Assembly: GCF_000787815.1 (NCBI RefSeq)
Contig: NZ_BBPO01000032.1
Span: 1-64,000, forward strand
Source: Streptacidiphilus neutrinimicus
GTDB lineage: Bacteria > Actinomycetota > Actinomycetes > Streptomycetales > Streptomycetaceae
Length of the DNA stretch: 64,000 nt
Direction: 5' to 3'
Below are positions 26,294 to 35,688 of this stretch, one piece after another (position 1 is the first letter of the stretch; each line of letters begins with the position of its first letter). The translations under genes were made by a program, and so were the position numbers. Below the pieces are notes generated by a model. That model was not told the origin of the DNA, searched no databases, and saw only the letters and a list, made by a program, of their open reading frames with translations.

Positions 26294-27217
26294 TCAGAGG
26301 GACTGCATGGCGTGGGCCAGTGAGGGGTAGGCGAGGAGGCCGAGGAAGCCGGTCATCATCAGGGCGACGGGGATCGCCATCCGCTCCGTCGCCGAGGAGG
26401 CCGCCGCTTCGGCGTCCGCGAGCAGGTGGGCGCGCAGCGAGGACGCCTTGGCCATGAGGGTGTTGCGGACACGGGCTCCCTCGCCGCCGGCAAGCGCGAT
26501 CGAGCAGGCGAGCTCGTCCAGGTCGGCGACTCCCAGGCGCAGTCCGAGGTCGCGGAGCCGGTCCCAGGGCGGGGTGCGCGTGATCTCTGCCTCGCGCAGG
26601 ACGAGGCGGAAGGCGTCGAAGGCCTCCCCTTCCCCCTCCATGGCGGCGTCGCGCAGCGCCTGCTCGACGCCCGCGCCTCCGGACAACGCGACGCCGGTCA
26701 TGTCCAGCCAGGCCGAGAGCGCGTGGCGCACCGTGTGCCGCCACTCCGCGGCGGTGGAGCGAAGCGCAAGGTCGGGGGAGAAGAAGCCCGCCGCCGCGAG
26801 CAGCAGGGCGAATCCACACGGAGCCGTCCACACCGGTTGGATGCCGAGGACGCTGACCGCCAGACGCAGGGGCCAGGGGGCGATCAACCCGAGGACCGCG
26901 GCCAGGGCCTTCTCCGCCAGATGACGCTCGACGGGCTTGCCCAGCGAGGCGAGGTCCGCCCTCGCCTTCGGCCCCGGCAGTCCGCAAGCGGCCAGGGCCG
27001 GAGCGAACCGCGAGCCGAGCCGTCCGGCCCAGCCCTCCGCGATCCCCATCACCTCAGGAGTGGGCACCGTCCGCTCACCGCGCGCCGCGGCTGGGGCCGG
27101 CGCTGTGAGACGGGCGACCTCGACGGAGAGCGGGACGCGCTGCGGCCGCAGAGCGGCCACGGCCATCCACAAGCCGCCGCCGACGGCAGCGGACAGAAGC
27201 AGCACGAGCATCGTCAT
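26294..27217 (-). CDS. TadC-like type II secretion F domain protein
   Basis: A 307-residue inner-membrane protein from ATG 27217 with GGAGG 8 bases upstream. An N-terminal hydrophobic segment, a central pair of segments (about residues 115-145) and a C-terminal segment (IPVALMMTGFLGLLAYPSL) surround a T2SSF domain with LSAWLDMTGVALSGGAGVEQ and LACSIALAGGEG. TadB and TadC form the membrane platform driven by the CpaF ATPase. The start overlaps the end of tadB by 4 bases. Confidence 0.85.
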   Translation of the reverse strand: MTMLVLLLSAAVGGGLWMAVAALRPQRVPLSVEVARLTAPAPAAARGERTVPTPEVMGIAEGWAGRLGSRFAPALAACGLPGPKARADLASLGKPVERHLAEKALAAVLGLIAPWPLRLAVSVLGIQPVWTAPCGFALLLAAAGFFSPDLALRSTAAEWRHTVRHALSAWLDMTGVALSGGAGVEQALRDAAMEGEGEAFDAFRLVLREAEITRTPPWDRLRDLGLRLGVADLDELACSIALAGGEGARVRNTLMAKASSLRAHLLADAEAAASSATERMAIPVALMMTGFLGLLAYPSLAHAMQSL

Positions 27218-28119
27218 CGCGAACCTCCTGCGGACGGGACGAGTGCACCGGAGCCCGAGGTCAGCAGGCGCGGACCTTCGCGGAACCGGGCCAGGCGCCG
27301 GATCATCGCGAATCCTGCGGCGAAGACCAGCGCGATCCACAGCAGGACCAGTTGTCCGGCCGCGGTGCCGAAGGGGGACATGAAGGACGCGTCCAGCAGC
27401 ATCAGGCCGACCGGCATGGCCAGGGCGACGCCGGTGATGATCCGCTGCGCCGTGCGGACCCGCGCCTGCGAGGTGTGCACGCGGAGCCGGGCACGGGCCT
27501 GCTCGCGCGTGGTGTCGGCGAGTGCGGCGAGCAGCTCGGTCAGCCGGCCGGACTGCCGACGCGACGCCGTCACCAGCGCCACGACCACCAGGTCCGCCAG
27601 CGGGTCGGCGAGCTCGTTCGCGAACTCCCGCAGAGCGGTCGCCAGCGGCACGCCTCCGTCCATCCGCGCCACCATGGCTCCCACCTGGGGGCGGATCGGC
27701 ACGGGGGCCAGCGGGCCGGTGGCGCGGACCGCCTGTGTGAGTCCGGCAGCGGCAGACAGGGTGTCGCGCAGTTGCTCCGTCCAGGCCGCCACGGCCTCGA
27801 CCTGAGCCAGCCGCTGCCGGTGTTCCCGATCGGGGCCGAGCAGGCCTGGTAGCGCCCACGCCGCCCAGGCGGCGATCAGCCCGAGCACCGGCCACCCTGA
27901 AACGGCCGCTGCAGCGACGCCGGTAGCCGCGCAGACCAAGACCCGCAGCCCCGCGGGGTTCCTGCCGAGTCCATGGCTGCGCTTGCGGCCCCCAATCAGG
28001 GCTTCTCGTGGAAGCAGCCTGGTGAGCGGGATGCCGGCCACCCCGCAGTACGCGGTGACCACTCCCACACCCAGCAGCGCGCCGCACCCCGTCGCGGCAA
28101 AGGTGTCCCAGGAGGACAT
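27214..28119 (-). CDS. TadB-like type II secretion F domain protein
   Basis: A 301-residue inner-membrane protein. ATG 28119 (MSSWDTFAATG) is chosen because a longer frame would overlap the ATPase gene. Hydrophobic segments occur near residues 8-28, 55-92 and 245-285, and the T2SSF domain contains WTEQLRDTLSAAAGLTQAVR and LADLVVVALVTASRRQSGRL. It is the partner of TadC; both lie directly downstream of cpaF, in the usual tadABC order. Confidence 0.85.
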   Translation of the reverse strand: MSSWDTFAATGCGALLGVGVVTAYCGVAGIPLTRLLPREALIGGRKRSHGLGRNPAGLRVLVCAATGVAAAAVSGWPVLGLIAAWAAWALPGLLGPDREHRQRLAQVEAVAAWTEQLRDTLSAAAGLTQAVRATGPLAPVPIRPQVGAMVARMDGGVPLATALREFANELADPLADLVVVALVTASRRQSGRLTELLAALADTTREQARARLRVHTSQARVRTAQRIITGVALAMPVGLMLLDASFMSPFGTAAGQLVLLWIALVFAAGFAMIRRLARFREGPRLLTSGSGALVPSAGGSR

Positions 28120-28192
28120 CAACCCACCGTCCTCGTCGTGGTAGACGTCATCGAAGTTGTCGTTCCTTCTGGTGTGTTGGACAAGAGAGCGG

Positions 28193-29482
28193 TCAGCGGC
28201 CGTAGCCGGGTAGGAGCTGGTCCAGGAGTTCGCGCAGGTGCGGGGACGGTGGAGCTGCGCGGCGGGCGCGTCGGTCGGGGCCTGGTTCCCACAGCTCGTT
28301 GGAGATGATCTGCACACCGTCGGCGTCGATGATCTCCCGCACCGAGGAGACCACCCGCGTGCCGTCCGTGGCCCGCGACAGCTGCACCACGACGTGCAGC
28401 GAGGACGCGATCAGCTGGTTGGTGGCCTCCACCGTCAGCTTCTCCGGGCCTTGGGCGGCGTAGGCGGCCAGCTTCATGAACGCGCCCCGTGAAGTCGCCG
28501 CGTGGATCGAGGACATCGAGCCCTCGTTGCCGACGGAGAACGCGTTGAGCATCGCGACCACTTCGGGTCCGCGGCATTCACCGACGATGACCCGGTCCGG
28601 GCTCATCCGCAGTGACCAGCGCACCAGCTCCGCCTGCGTGATCTCGCCGACGCCCTCCAGGTTCGCCTCCCTGGCCTGCAACGGGACCACGTTGCGATGG
28701 CGGCCGTTGCGGTGGAGGTTCAGCTCCAGGGTGTCCTCGATCGTGATGATTCGCTCGCTCGGGTCCGTCTCGTTCAGACAGGCGGACATGACCGTGGTCT
28801 TGCCCACTCCCGGTCCGCCGGCGAACAGCATGCTCAGCCGGGCGCGGACCATCAGGCGTAGTTCCTCCGCCAGTTCGCGGTTCATCATGCCCAGGCCCAC
28901 GAGGTCCTCCAGCGTGGCCGTGCGCAACCTGTGTCGGCGGATCGACAGCGTCGGGGTGCCGTGCGCGTCGAACGCGGCGAAGAGGCGGGACCCGTCCGGC
29001 AACTGCGCCGAGAGGAACGGGCTGGCGCGGTCGAACCGCCGCTCCTCGGCGCCGCAGGACACGGCCACCTGTCGCACCATCTCCGTCAACGCTTCGACGG
29101 AGTCGGCGGCTTGGCGGTCCAGCCGTTCGCGACGGCTTCCGGCGTAGTGGACGAACACGTGCTCAAGGTCATTGACGAGGATGTCCTCCACCTCGCTGTC
29201 CGCGAGCAGGTCCCCGAGGGTGCCCAGCACCGTCATCCCCGCGCGGACCTCGTCGCAGACCCTGGCCTCCGTCTCCTCGTCCAGCGGCGACTCGGCCCGC
29301 CGAAGTCGTGCGACCGCGTCCTGCCGCAGCTCCTGCTGGAGCAGTTGCTCGGCCAGTGCCCAGCGGGCTTCCGACGTAAGGCCACGCGACCCGGCCTGCT
29401 GCTCTGCTGCCACGAGCTGCCGGCCGATCCTCGTGCGGAACTCCGTGGCGAGAGTCCGGGCCGCCTCGTCCGTCACGCTCAC
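28193..29482 (-). CDS. CpaF/TadA-family secretion ATPase
   Basis: A 429-residue GspE-superfamily ATPase powering Flp/Tad pilus assembly. It has an N-terminal helical domain, then EVEDILVNDLEHVFVHY and SPFLSAQLPDGSRL blocks typical of CpaF. The Walker A is FAGGPGVGKTTV near residue 219, the Asp box DTLEL and the Walker B RVIVGECRGPEVVAML near 294, followed by NEGSMSSIHAATSRGAFMKL. GTG 29482 overlaps the stop of the CpaE-like gene (GTGA). Confidence 0.9.
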   Translation of the reverse strand: MSVTDEAARTLATEFRTRIGRQLVAAEQQAGSRGLTSEARWALAEQLLQQELRQDAVARLRRAESPLDEETEARVCDEVRAGMTVLGTLGDLLADSEVEDILVNDLEHVFVHYAGSRRERLDRQAADSVEALTEMVRQVAVSCGAEERRFDRASPFLSAQLPDGSRLFAAFDAHGTPTLSIRRHRLRTATLEDLVGLGMMNRELAEELRLMVRARLSMLFAGGPGVGKTTVMSACLNETDPSERIITIEDTLELNLHRNGRHRNVVPLQAREANLEGVGEITQAELVRWSLRMSPDRVIVGECRGPEVVAMLNAFSVGNEGSMSSIHAATSRGAFMKLAAYAAQGPEKLTVEATNQLIASSLHVVVQLSRATDGTRVVSSVREIIDADGVQIISNELWEPGPDRRARRAAPPSPHLRELLDQLLPGYGR

Positions 29483-30321
29483 GAGCCGCCCCGCAAGGCC
29501 GGCGGCCCCACCTCCAGGAGTGCGCGCGGAGCCGTCCCGTCGGTGCCGAGCAGCCGTTCCAGCTCACGGGCCAGGGCCGACGCAGCCGTGACCAACGGAT
29601 ACTCGGGCCGTCGGGGCCGTCCTGTGAGCCAGCCCTCGAAGGGGGCACGCCGCCCTGGCAGGCCACCGGTCCACTGGCCGCGCAGCACCGCCGCGGTGAA
29701 CGGATCCCACGGCAGGCGGACCACGCCGGCCGCGCCGAGCGCGCGCAGGACCTCCCGGTCGCTCTCCGGACAGTCGCCGACCACGGCGATCACCGTGGGC
29801 AGCCCTCGCTCCGACGCCCGCCGCGCGATCAGGGCCCCGTAAAGCAGCGCGTGCCGGTGGCCCCGCGTGACCAGCACGAGGGCGTCAGCGCATCCCCACA
29901 CTCCGTGCGGCAGGGGGAGGGAAGGGTCGAGCCGGCCGATGTCGACCAACCACGGCAACGGTCCCGTCCGGGCCGACTCCCACTGCGGGGCCAGTTCCTC
30001 CAGGGCGGCCTTCGCCTGACCGGGATGCAGCGGCGCGGTGACCACGGGGACGCCACCCACCAGTTGGCCGGCGAACTCCATTACCTTGCCGTGGAGCAGG
30101 CCCTCCCGCCGCGCGATGCCCGCGACCGTCACCAGACCGGCCTCACCACCGGGATTGATCACCTGCTGAAGGACTCCGCCCGCCGGATCCGCCTCCCACA
30201 CCAGTGGTCGTCCCAGATCCGATCGCCAGGCGGCCGACGTCGCACCGACGACAGTCGTCACTCCGGGCGAACCTGTCACGGCGCCGAAGGCGGCGATCCG
30301 CCGCATCCCGGGCGCGCTCAC
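29479..30321 (-). CDS. CpaE/TadZ-like protein with degenerate P-loop
   Basis: A 280-residue ParA/MinD-type protein from GTG 30321, which overlaps the preceding stop. The P-loop region reads GAVTGSPGVTTVVGATSAAW, so the signature Lys of the deviant Walker A is not in its usual place; ATP binding may be weak or lost. The blocks LVDIGRLDPSLPLP, ALVLVTRGH and GVVRLPWDP fit TadZ/CpaE proteins, which localise the pilus machine at a cell pole or membrane site. Position directly upstream of cpaF is standard. Confidence 0.75.
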   Translation of the reverse strand: MSAPGMRRIAAFGAVTGSPGVTTVVGATSAAWRSDLGRPLVWEADPAGGVLQQVINPGGEAGLVTVAGIARREGLLHGKVMEFAGQLVGGVPVVTAPLHPGQAKAALEELAPQWESARTGPLPWLVDIGRLDPSLPLPHGVWGCADALVLVTRGHRHALLYGALIARRASERGLPTVIAVVGDCPESDREVLRALGAAGVVRLPWDPFTAAVLRGQWTGGLPGRRAPFEGWLTGRPRRPEYPLVTAASALARELERLLGTDGTAPRALLEVGPPALRGGS

Positions 30322-31010
30322 TGGTTCGCTCCGGACCGCGCGCCGGTCAGCACCACAGCGGGGGCCGCCATCGACGCCAGCCGCAGCGCCTCCGCGTCGG
30401 CAACGGATACCGTGAGCACGATCGACCCCGCTCCACTCGCCGTGTCCGCGGCCTGCTGAACGGACAGCACTGAAGCCTCGACCGCCTGACTCTCCGCCCC
30501 GGACACCGTCGGCGAGGACGAACTCCCGGTGTCCTCGATCCGCACCAAGTCGCCGACGCCCAACGCCGGGTAGTGACCCTCCTTGACCACCAGCGACACC
30601 GCGTCCTGTCCCGTCGCCAGAGCGGAGGCGTCGACGAGCGCGGCCGTCAGCAGCGTCCCGGCGGGCAACGAGGCCGCAGCCCGGTGCCCGACGACCACGT
30701 CGGTCTCCGATGCTGCGAGCGCCGGAACCCCCGGCAGTGAGGACGCGTTCACGACCCGCACGTCCCCCGGACCGATCACCTGCCCGAAGGACACGGAACG
30801 CGCCAGCGCCAGCACCTCGGTCCGCTGCTGCGTCGCCGACCACAACGCCATGCCGGCCCCGGCCGCGACGACGACCGTCGCCACGCCGGCGGCTGCGCGA
30901 ACCAACGACCGTCGACGTTCCTGGCCGGCCTGTTCAAGGCCGGTCGCGACCTGGGCCGCCCAGTCGTCGTTCTCAGGCTGCGGCTTCTGCCGCTGCGCCA
31001 CGAGGCGCAT
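30318..31010 (-). CDS. SAF-domain protein, CpaB/RcpC-like
   Basis: A 230-residue protein with a cytoplasmic N terminus, one membrane helix (about residues 39-58) and an SAF domain (about 66-130: ARSVSFGQVIGPGDVRVV, AASLPAGTLLTAALVD), then a beta-rich C terminus. CpaB/RcpC proteins sit in the envelope of Tad systems and assist pilus export. It lies at the head of the cpaE-cpaF-tadB-tadC run. Confidence 0.75.
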   Translation of the reverse strand: MRLVAQRQKPQPENDDWAAQVATGLEQAGQERRRSLVRAAAGVATVVVAAGAGMALWSATQQRTEVLALARSVSFGQVIGPGDVRVVNASSLPGVPALAASETDVVVGHRAAASLPAGTLLTAALVDASALATGQDAVSLVVKEGHYPALGVGDLVRIEDTGSSSSPTVSGAESQAVEASVLSVQQAADTASGAGSIVLTVSVADAEALRLASMAAPAVVLTGARSGANQ

Positions 31011-31067
31011 GCCAACCTCCTGGATCGGTACAAGGGATGTAGAAGAGGGAGGGGGAGGGGTGATGGG

Positions 31068-31907
31068 TCAGCGCGTCTGGTTGCCCGTCACCAAGGAGTG
31101 GACCTCGTCCACCCGGACCTGGCTCGTCGTCGTGGAGGACAGGTCAGGGAACACGCCCTGCTGGCCACCACCGGCCCAGTCCACGCGCCAGTGCACCCGG
31201 GCCGTGACCGCATAGGCCCCACCCGGCTGATCCGCCGATGGACGCAGGAAGACGTGCCCGCAGTCGGGAGACGCCGCTGCGGGATTGTCGCCAGGCCGCC
31301 AAGGCGTGCCCGGCCCAGCGCATGTGACCTGCGTCCCGTCTCCCAGATCCCACTGCACGGACGTCGGCGTCGCCGTCGCGGTCACGCTCACACCGGGGAC
31401 CTGCGCCGTGGCCCTGACCGGATCCCACTGGACCGGTGCGATCCACATCCACGTCGGCACCCGGACGACCTGGAATCCGGCCGGGCTGAACGACACCTGC
31501 GGAGACGGCAGCACGAGCTGACTCTCGGCCTGCCGGGCCACGACGACCGGGCTCAAAGCTGGAGCGGGTTGTCCTGCCGGAGCCCACAGAGGCAGGGCGG
31601 GCCCACCGAGCATGCCCTGATCGAAACCCTTGCCGCAGTCGAGGCGATACCACTGCCCCCTCGACCCGTCGGCCGCCGTCGTGATCCCACCCGCCGGTAC
31701 GTAAGCGCAGACCGGAGCCGAGCCGGAGGACTTCGAGGAGCCCGAGACCGAGTCCTGTGAGGTGGTGCTCGCCGCCCCGAACGCGCAGCTGTTGGCTTGG
31801 CATGCCGCGCTGACGTGGGAGTGCACTCCGCCGTCGGCGGAGGCGGCAGTCGGCACCACGCCCGTCAGCGCAGCAGAGGCAAGGAGGACCGCCGCGAGCC
31901 TCAGCAC
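31068..31907 (-). CDS. Secreted beta-rich protein, Tad-operon associated
   Basis: About 279 residues from GTG 31907, with GAGG 7-8 bases upstream; a longer TTG start at 31946 overlaps the previous gene by 46 bases. A signal peptide (LAAVLLASAALTGVVPTAASA) is followed by a Ser/Gly-rich stretch and a PKD-like region (SVQWDLGDGTQVTC). Probably exported and surface-exposed; similar proteins accompany Streptomyces Tad loci. Cys residues in the mature part could form disulfides. Exact role unknown. Confidence 0.65.
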   Translation of the reverse strand: MLRLAAVLLASAALTGVVPTAASADGGVHSHVSAACQANSCAFGAASTTSQDSVSGSSKSSGSAPVCAYVPAGGITTAADGSRGQWYRLDCGKGFDQGMLGGPALPLWAPAGQPAPALSPVVVARQAESQLVLPSPQVSFSPAGFQVVRVPTWMWIAPVQWDPVRATAQVPGVSVTATATPTSVQWDLGDGTQVTCAGPGTPWRPGDNPAAASPDCGHVFLRPSADQPGGAYAVTARVHWRVDWAGGGQQGVFPDLSSTTTSQVRVDEVHSLVTGNQTR

Positions 31908-32536
31908 GAGCCGACCTCGCCGATCATCTGCTGACTCACCAACCAACGCTGCCAGCCTGTGTCGTAGGTGACGACGGCCTCACTGCGGTGACGTCCACCG
32001 GGGGTGTCGTTGGCCGGCTTGCCCGTCGCAGCCACGTACTGCAGCCAGTCGCCGTCGTCGACGCAGTCGGCGATCTCGACGCGCGTCGGCTGCTCCGCAG
32101 GGGACACGGAGACCACCCGAGGTGCGTCCTTCGTCGCACCGCGCAGTACGAGACCTTGGCGCTTGTTCTGGGCCAGGGTCGTGGACCAACTGGAGAGCAC
32201 GTCGGCCGTCATGTAGCGGCCCAGCTTGGGGTTCTTCCAGTCTGACGTGGCGCCGAGCCGGGCCAGGTCGGTCCACATTCCCTGGTAGGCGGCGAGCGCA
32301 GCCTGCGCAGCGGCCTGCTGGGCGGGTGTGCCTTGAGCCGAGGCCCAGGGCGACGGCAGCGCAGGGGCGGGGTGGGCCGATACCCGAGGAGTGGTGCTGC
32401 CAACACCACGACTTGCTGACGCAGCGTCGCCGGTGCTTTGCGGCGGCTGCCGGGTGGTACATCCGGTGATGGCTCCCAACGCGGTTGCTGCGACCAGCAC
32501 CGAAGCCCACAACGGTCGCCTGATCCTCGGCATCAT
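31901..32536 (-). CDS. Putative lipoprotein, Tad-operon associated
   Basis: A 211-residue protein from ATG 32536, with GGGGAGG 8 bases upstream. A signal sequence ends in a lipobox (LGAITGCT, lipidated Cys near residue 26), a Ser/Pro/Ala linker and a domain with AALAAYQGMWTDLARLGATS and WLQYVAATGKPAND. It is the membrane-anchored first gene of the run going left to the pseudopilins. It may be a counterpart of TadD or another assembly lipoprotein, but the sequence does not show TPRs. Confidence 0.65.
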   Translation of the reverse strand: MMPRIRRPLWASVLVAATALGAITGCTTRQPPQSTGDAASASRGVGSTTPRVSAHPAPALPSPWASAQGTPAQQAAAQAALAAYQGMWTDLARLGATSDWKNPKLGRYMTADVLSSWSTTLAQNKRQGLVLRGATKDAPRVVSVSPAEQPTRVEIADCVDDGDWLQYVAATGKPANDTPGGRHRSEAVVTYDTGWQRWLVSQQMIGEVGSC

Positions 32537-32707
32537 GCGTACGCACCTCCCCAGAGTCGCGGGTCTGCCCGCGTCCGGTTCGCGACTGTCTGTCACGACT
32601 GGAGATGCCAGAATGCCCCTGATGTTTCCCGTCTTGTGCGGAAGTCACCCCTGGGTGGTACGGATACGTCTCAATCAACGCTCGTTCAAGGGAAATTCCG
32701 GCCCAAC

Positions 32708-33298
32708 TTACGACGGTGGGTTGACGAGGATCACGAGCAGGGCTGCCCCGAACAGGAAGGGACCGAGCGGAATCCGGGCCAACTTCCTGTCGCGGCGCAG
32801 AAAGAGAACCGCGACCGTCGCACTGCTGAAGGCGAGCAAGCCAGTCGCCGCCAGCGCCCACCACCCGACGATGCCGAGCACCGGCCCGAGCAGTCCCGCG
32901 CACACCTTCACGTCGCCCCAGCCGAGGCCGCCGTGCGAGAGGAGTGCCAGGCCGGCCATGACCAGGCCGGAGGCCAGGCCGGTCGCCAGCGAACGCGAAA
33001 GTGGACTCGTGCTCCCGTGAACGGAGCCGGAGGCTGCGAGAAGCGCCAACACGACGGGCGAGGCGGGCAGCACGATGGCGTCGGGGAGGCGGAAGAGCGC
33101 CATGTCGAGGACGCTCAGTACGGGGCCGAGCACCGCCAAGACGAGCCATGCTGCTGCCGTCCCCAGCCGAAGCGGGAGTTGTTCCTGCATCAGGGCTGCG
33201 ATTGCCGCAGTGACCGTCACCACGACCAGCCATCGCCCCCTCAGCACGCTGACGACGGCGCCCATCTCCGCTCGTCGCTGCTTCCGCTGAGCGGGCAC
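32708..33298 (-). CDS. A24-family prepilin peptidase (TadV/CpaA-like)
   Basis: A 196-residue membrane peptidase from GTG 33298, with GGAAGGA 5 bases upstream. Five or six hydrophobic segments are visible. The two catalytic aspartates are in FRLPDAIVLP and in the GxGD-type motif GLGWGDVKVCAGLLGP. It should process the Flp-type pilin and TadE/G proteins encoded downstream. A 171-base gap separates it from the lipoprotein gene, so it may have its own promoter. Lacks the N-terminal methylase domain, as is normal for Tad peptidases. Confidence 0.85.
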   Translation of the reverse strand: MPAQRKQRRAEMGAVVSVLRGRWLVVVTVTAAIAALMQEQLPLRLGTAAAWLVLAVLGPVLSVLDMALFRLPDAIVLPASPVVLALLAASGSVHGSTSPLSRSLATGLASGLVMAGLALLSHGGLGWGDVKVCAGLLGPVLGIVGWWALAATGLLAFSSATVAVLFLRRDRKLARIPLGPFLFGAALLVILVNPPS

Positions 33299-33544
33299 AG
33301 AAGTCCTTCCGATCAACCACTGGCCCTTATCGCCCTGGTCAGGGTGTCGTGGTGCTCCGCCCAGCGTGGATCGGAGGCCCGAGGTGTTCATGCTCGTCCT
33401 GCTCGTCTTGCTCGACACGTTCCGGTACGGCCCGTTCAACGTCACGCTCGTCGCCCGGGACACGCGCTCGTGCCTGCGTCCGGGCCGAGGACGCCATCGA
33501 CGCCGGCGTCGGCACGCCCGCCCGGTCCTCAACTGGGCTGCGGC

Positions 33545-34006
33545 ATGAACAGCCGCTCGGACTCGAAGAGCGTGACCGTCTGCAACTGGAACGCCGCCAC
33601 CGCGCAGCCCGCCCGGCTCGCCCGGTCGTGCCTCCGCCCCGAGCTTCTCCGACTGAATCTCAACGAGAGCGTCGTGGACGACGTGCTGCTGGCGGCTTCC
33701 GAACTCGTGGCCAACGCGACTGAGCACGCCGCCGGGCCGTACGAACTGCGGCTGCTGAGTGAGGGCAGCGAGTACGTCCTCGAGTGCCACGACAGCAGTC
33801 CAGATCTTCCGCCGATCTCGCTGGTCCCGACCGGCCCGCCACCGGATGAGACGACCGGGCAGGCGATGCCCGACTGGGACGAGCTGGGGGAGCGGGGCCG
33901 AGGGCTGAGCCTTCTGAGCAGACTGTTCCATGGTTGCCTGTCGGCGAGGCGGACGCCGTCGGGAAAGGCGGTGTTCGTCGCCTTCGGGGCCGGTGTCCCG
34001 TGGTGA
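33545..34006 (+). CDS. Anti-sigma-factor-type ATP-binding protein (RsbW/HATPase family)
   Basis: A 153-residue HATPase_c protein of the small stand-alone type abundant in Streptomyces. The N box is LLAASELVANATEHA, and the G-box region reads WDELGERGRGLSLLSRL. Homologues bind an anti-anti-sigma factor or sigma factor and regulate it through serine phosphorylation. It is divergent from the prepilin peptidase; no ribosome site stands out before ATG 33545. The partner is not in the window. Confidence 0.75.
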   Translation: MNSRSDSKSVTVCNWNAATAQPARLARSCLRPELLRLNLNESVVDDVLLAASELVANATEHAAGPYELRLLSEGSEYVLECHDSSPDLPPISLVPTGPPPDETTGQAMPDWDELGERGRGLSLLSRLFHGCLSARRTPSGKAVFVAFGAGVPW

Positions 34007-34203
34007 AGGACCTTGAGCGAGCCGCGTGATCCGGCGCGTGCGTCAGCCGCTTGCCAGGGAGGAGGCCGGGGAACGCGTCGTCCCTTCACCCAGGTCCGGC
34101 GCCCCGGTTGTTGATTCCGCCTGCTTCGCCTTCCCGGCGTCGGTGTCAGCGCAGCGTGATACTTCTGGAAGTCGGCATCGTCGACGGCCAGGGGGAGGGC
34201 GAC

Positions 34204-34815
34204 GTGGATCTGCGGGAGCGTTACCAGGGGCTCTGTGACGGGGTGCTGTATGCGGCCGAGACGGCGGAGGACATGTACCGGCTCGGCGGGATCGACAACC
34301 TCTTGGTTCCCCGGCTGCGCGAGACCGTCGAACGGCTCCGGCCACTGGTGGACAGTGCCGACAGTCGACGTGACCTGGCGGAGGACGCCGCCCGCCTCAT
34401 CCGTCTCGGCCACGACTACCTGGAGCTGCGCCGCAGCCTTTTCGGTGACATGACCTGGCTCGGTCCTGAGCCACCGTGGCGGATCTTCGGCAAGGGCCCG
34501 ACGGCGCTCGCGGTGCGGGCCCGGAAGACCGTGATCGCCAGAGACCTGCCTGCCTATCTGCTCGCCCGTGCCACGGCCGACGCGGACGGTCGCGAATCCT
34601 GGTCTTTCACGATCTTGGACCGCCCCGCCTGGGCGAACGAGCCGGGCCGCACCTGGACGGTGTCCCTCTTCGGCGAGCCGGACTCCGGCGAGCGCACCCT
34701 CCACGCCCCGCCCGACATCGAAGAGCGGCGTACCGAGTACCAGGAGCTGCTGTATGGCTTCCACGCCCTGGGCATCACGGTGCGCCCCGGGATGCTGTTC
34801 CAACTCGATCGCTGA
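34204..34815 (+). CDS. Conserved hypothetical protein
   Basis: A 203-residue protein from GTG 34204, with GGGGGAGGG 4 bases upstream. Mostly helical N-terminal half (RLRETVERLRPLVDSADSRR) and a mixed C-terminal half containing FTILDRPAWANEPGRTWTVS. It is soluble, with no membrane segment or recognised motif. It stands alone between the HATPase gene and the HD-domain gene. Confidence 0.6.
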   Translation: MDLRERYQGLCDGVLYAAETAEDMYRLGGIDNLLVPRLRETVERLRPLVDSADSRRDLAEDAARLIRLGHDYLELRRSLFGDMTWLGPEPPWRIFGKGPTALAVRARKTVIARDLPAYLLARATADADGRESWSFTILDRPAWANEPGRTWTVSLFGEPDSGERTLHAPPDIEERRTEYQELLYGFHALGITVRPGMLFQLDR

Positions 34816-35072
34816 TCGCTGACCGGTCGCTGCGCGCGGGTGAGCGGCTTCCTAGCGCGGCGCTGCGAGGGAGCGGGGCCGATGCGGTGCTGACGGTCGC
34901 CAGGGGTCGGGCACCTCACGGCGGCACGCCCGCCGTCGACAGAGACACGCACCAGCCAGGTTCGCCTGTTCGGCGCAACCCAGCATGCCTGTGCACCGGA
35001 CAACGGCTCTGATGGAACCGCGGGGGCGGAATGTGCTGCCCGAGATGGATGCTGCTGAGGCGGAGGTGGATG

Positions 35073-35687
35073 ATGACCCCGCCTGCTGCCGGGGAGACGC
35101 GCCGTTATCGCCTGTCGTCGTATGCCGACGAGGTACGCCCGCTCTATGAGGCGAAGGACCCGGCCCACGACTTCGTGCACATCGAGCGGATCCTCGCGCG
35201 CGTCGAACTGCTGGCCGAGGGGGAGGCCCCGAGATGGGATCTGCTGTACTTCCTGGTCTGCTTCCACGGCCTGGTCCCGAGGATGGCGGACTCCGGCTTC
35301 CGTCAGGGGACCGCGCAGTTCTTGGAAGGCCTCGGCTGGAACCCCGCCGAGGCGGATGAGGGCGTTGCGGCGTTGGAGCGCCATCTGACCGGGCCGGTGT
35401 CCCTGGAGGAGCAACTGGTGCACGACGCCAACTACTGGGAAGCGATCGGTCCCTTCGGCATCGCCAAGGCGTTCACGACCGGAGGCGCGCGCGGTCAGCG
35501 GATCGAGGAGACGCTCCGGCTCGCAAGGGTATTTGTGGACCGTCCGGTGTTCCGGACATCCACGGCCCGGCGCCTCGCCCCTGCTCGTCGGGCATACGCC
35601 CACAGCTTCCTGGACGAACTGGAGCGGGAGCTGAACAGCCCGTGGTGCCGAACGGCCGCTGAGGCGTCCGGCACCACGGGGGGCTGA
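35073..35687 (+). CDS. HD-domain-like protein with altered metal motif
   Basis: A 204-residue protein from ATG 35073 (GGAGG 6 bases upstream; ATG 35070 also possible). Layout follows small HD phosphohydrolases: DPAHDFVHIERIL near the N terminus, LLYFLVCFHGLVPRMADS where the HD doublet is expected, and LVHDANYWEAIGPFGIAKAF. The doublet is HG rather than HD, so metal binding and hydrolysis may be impaired or the substrate different. The gene ends one base from the end of the convergent seryl-tRNA synthetase gene. Confidence 0.65.
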   Translation: MTPPAAGETRRYRLSSYADEVRPLYEAKDPAHDFVHIERILARVELLAEGEAPRWDLLYFLVCFHGLVPRMADSGFRQGTAQFLEGLGWNPAEADEGVAALERHLTGPVSLEEQLVHDANYWEAIGPFGIAKAFTTGGARGQRIEETLRLARVFVDRPVFRTSTARRLAPARRAYAHSFLDELERELNSPWCRTAAEASGTTGG

Positions 35688-35688
35688 A

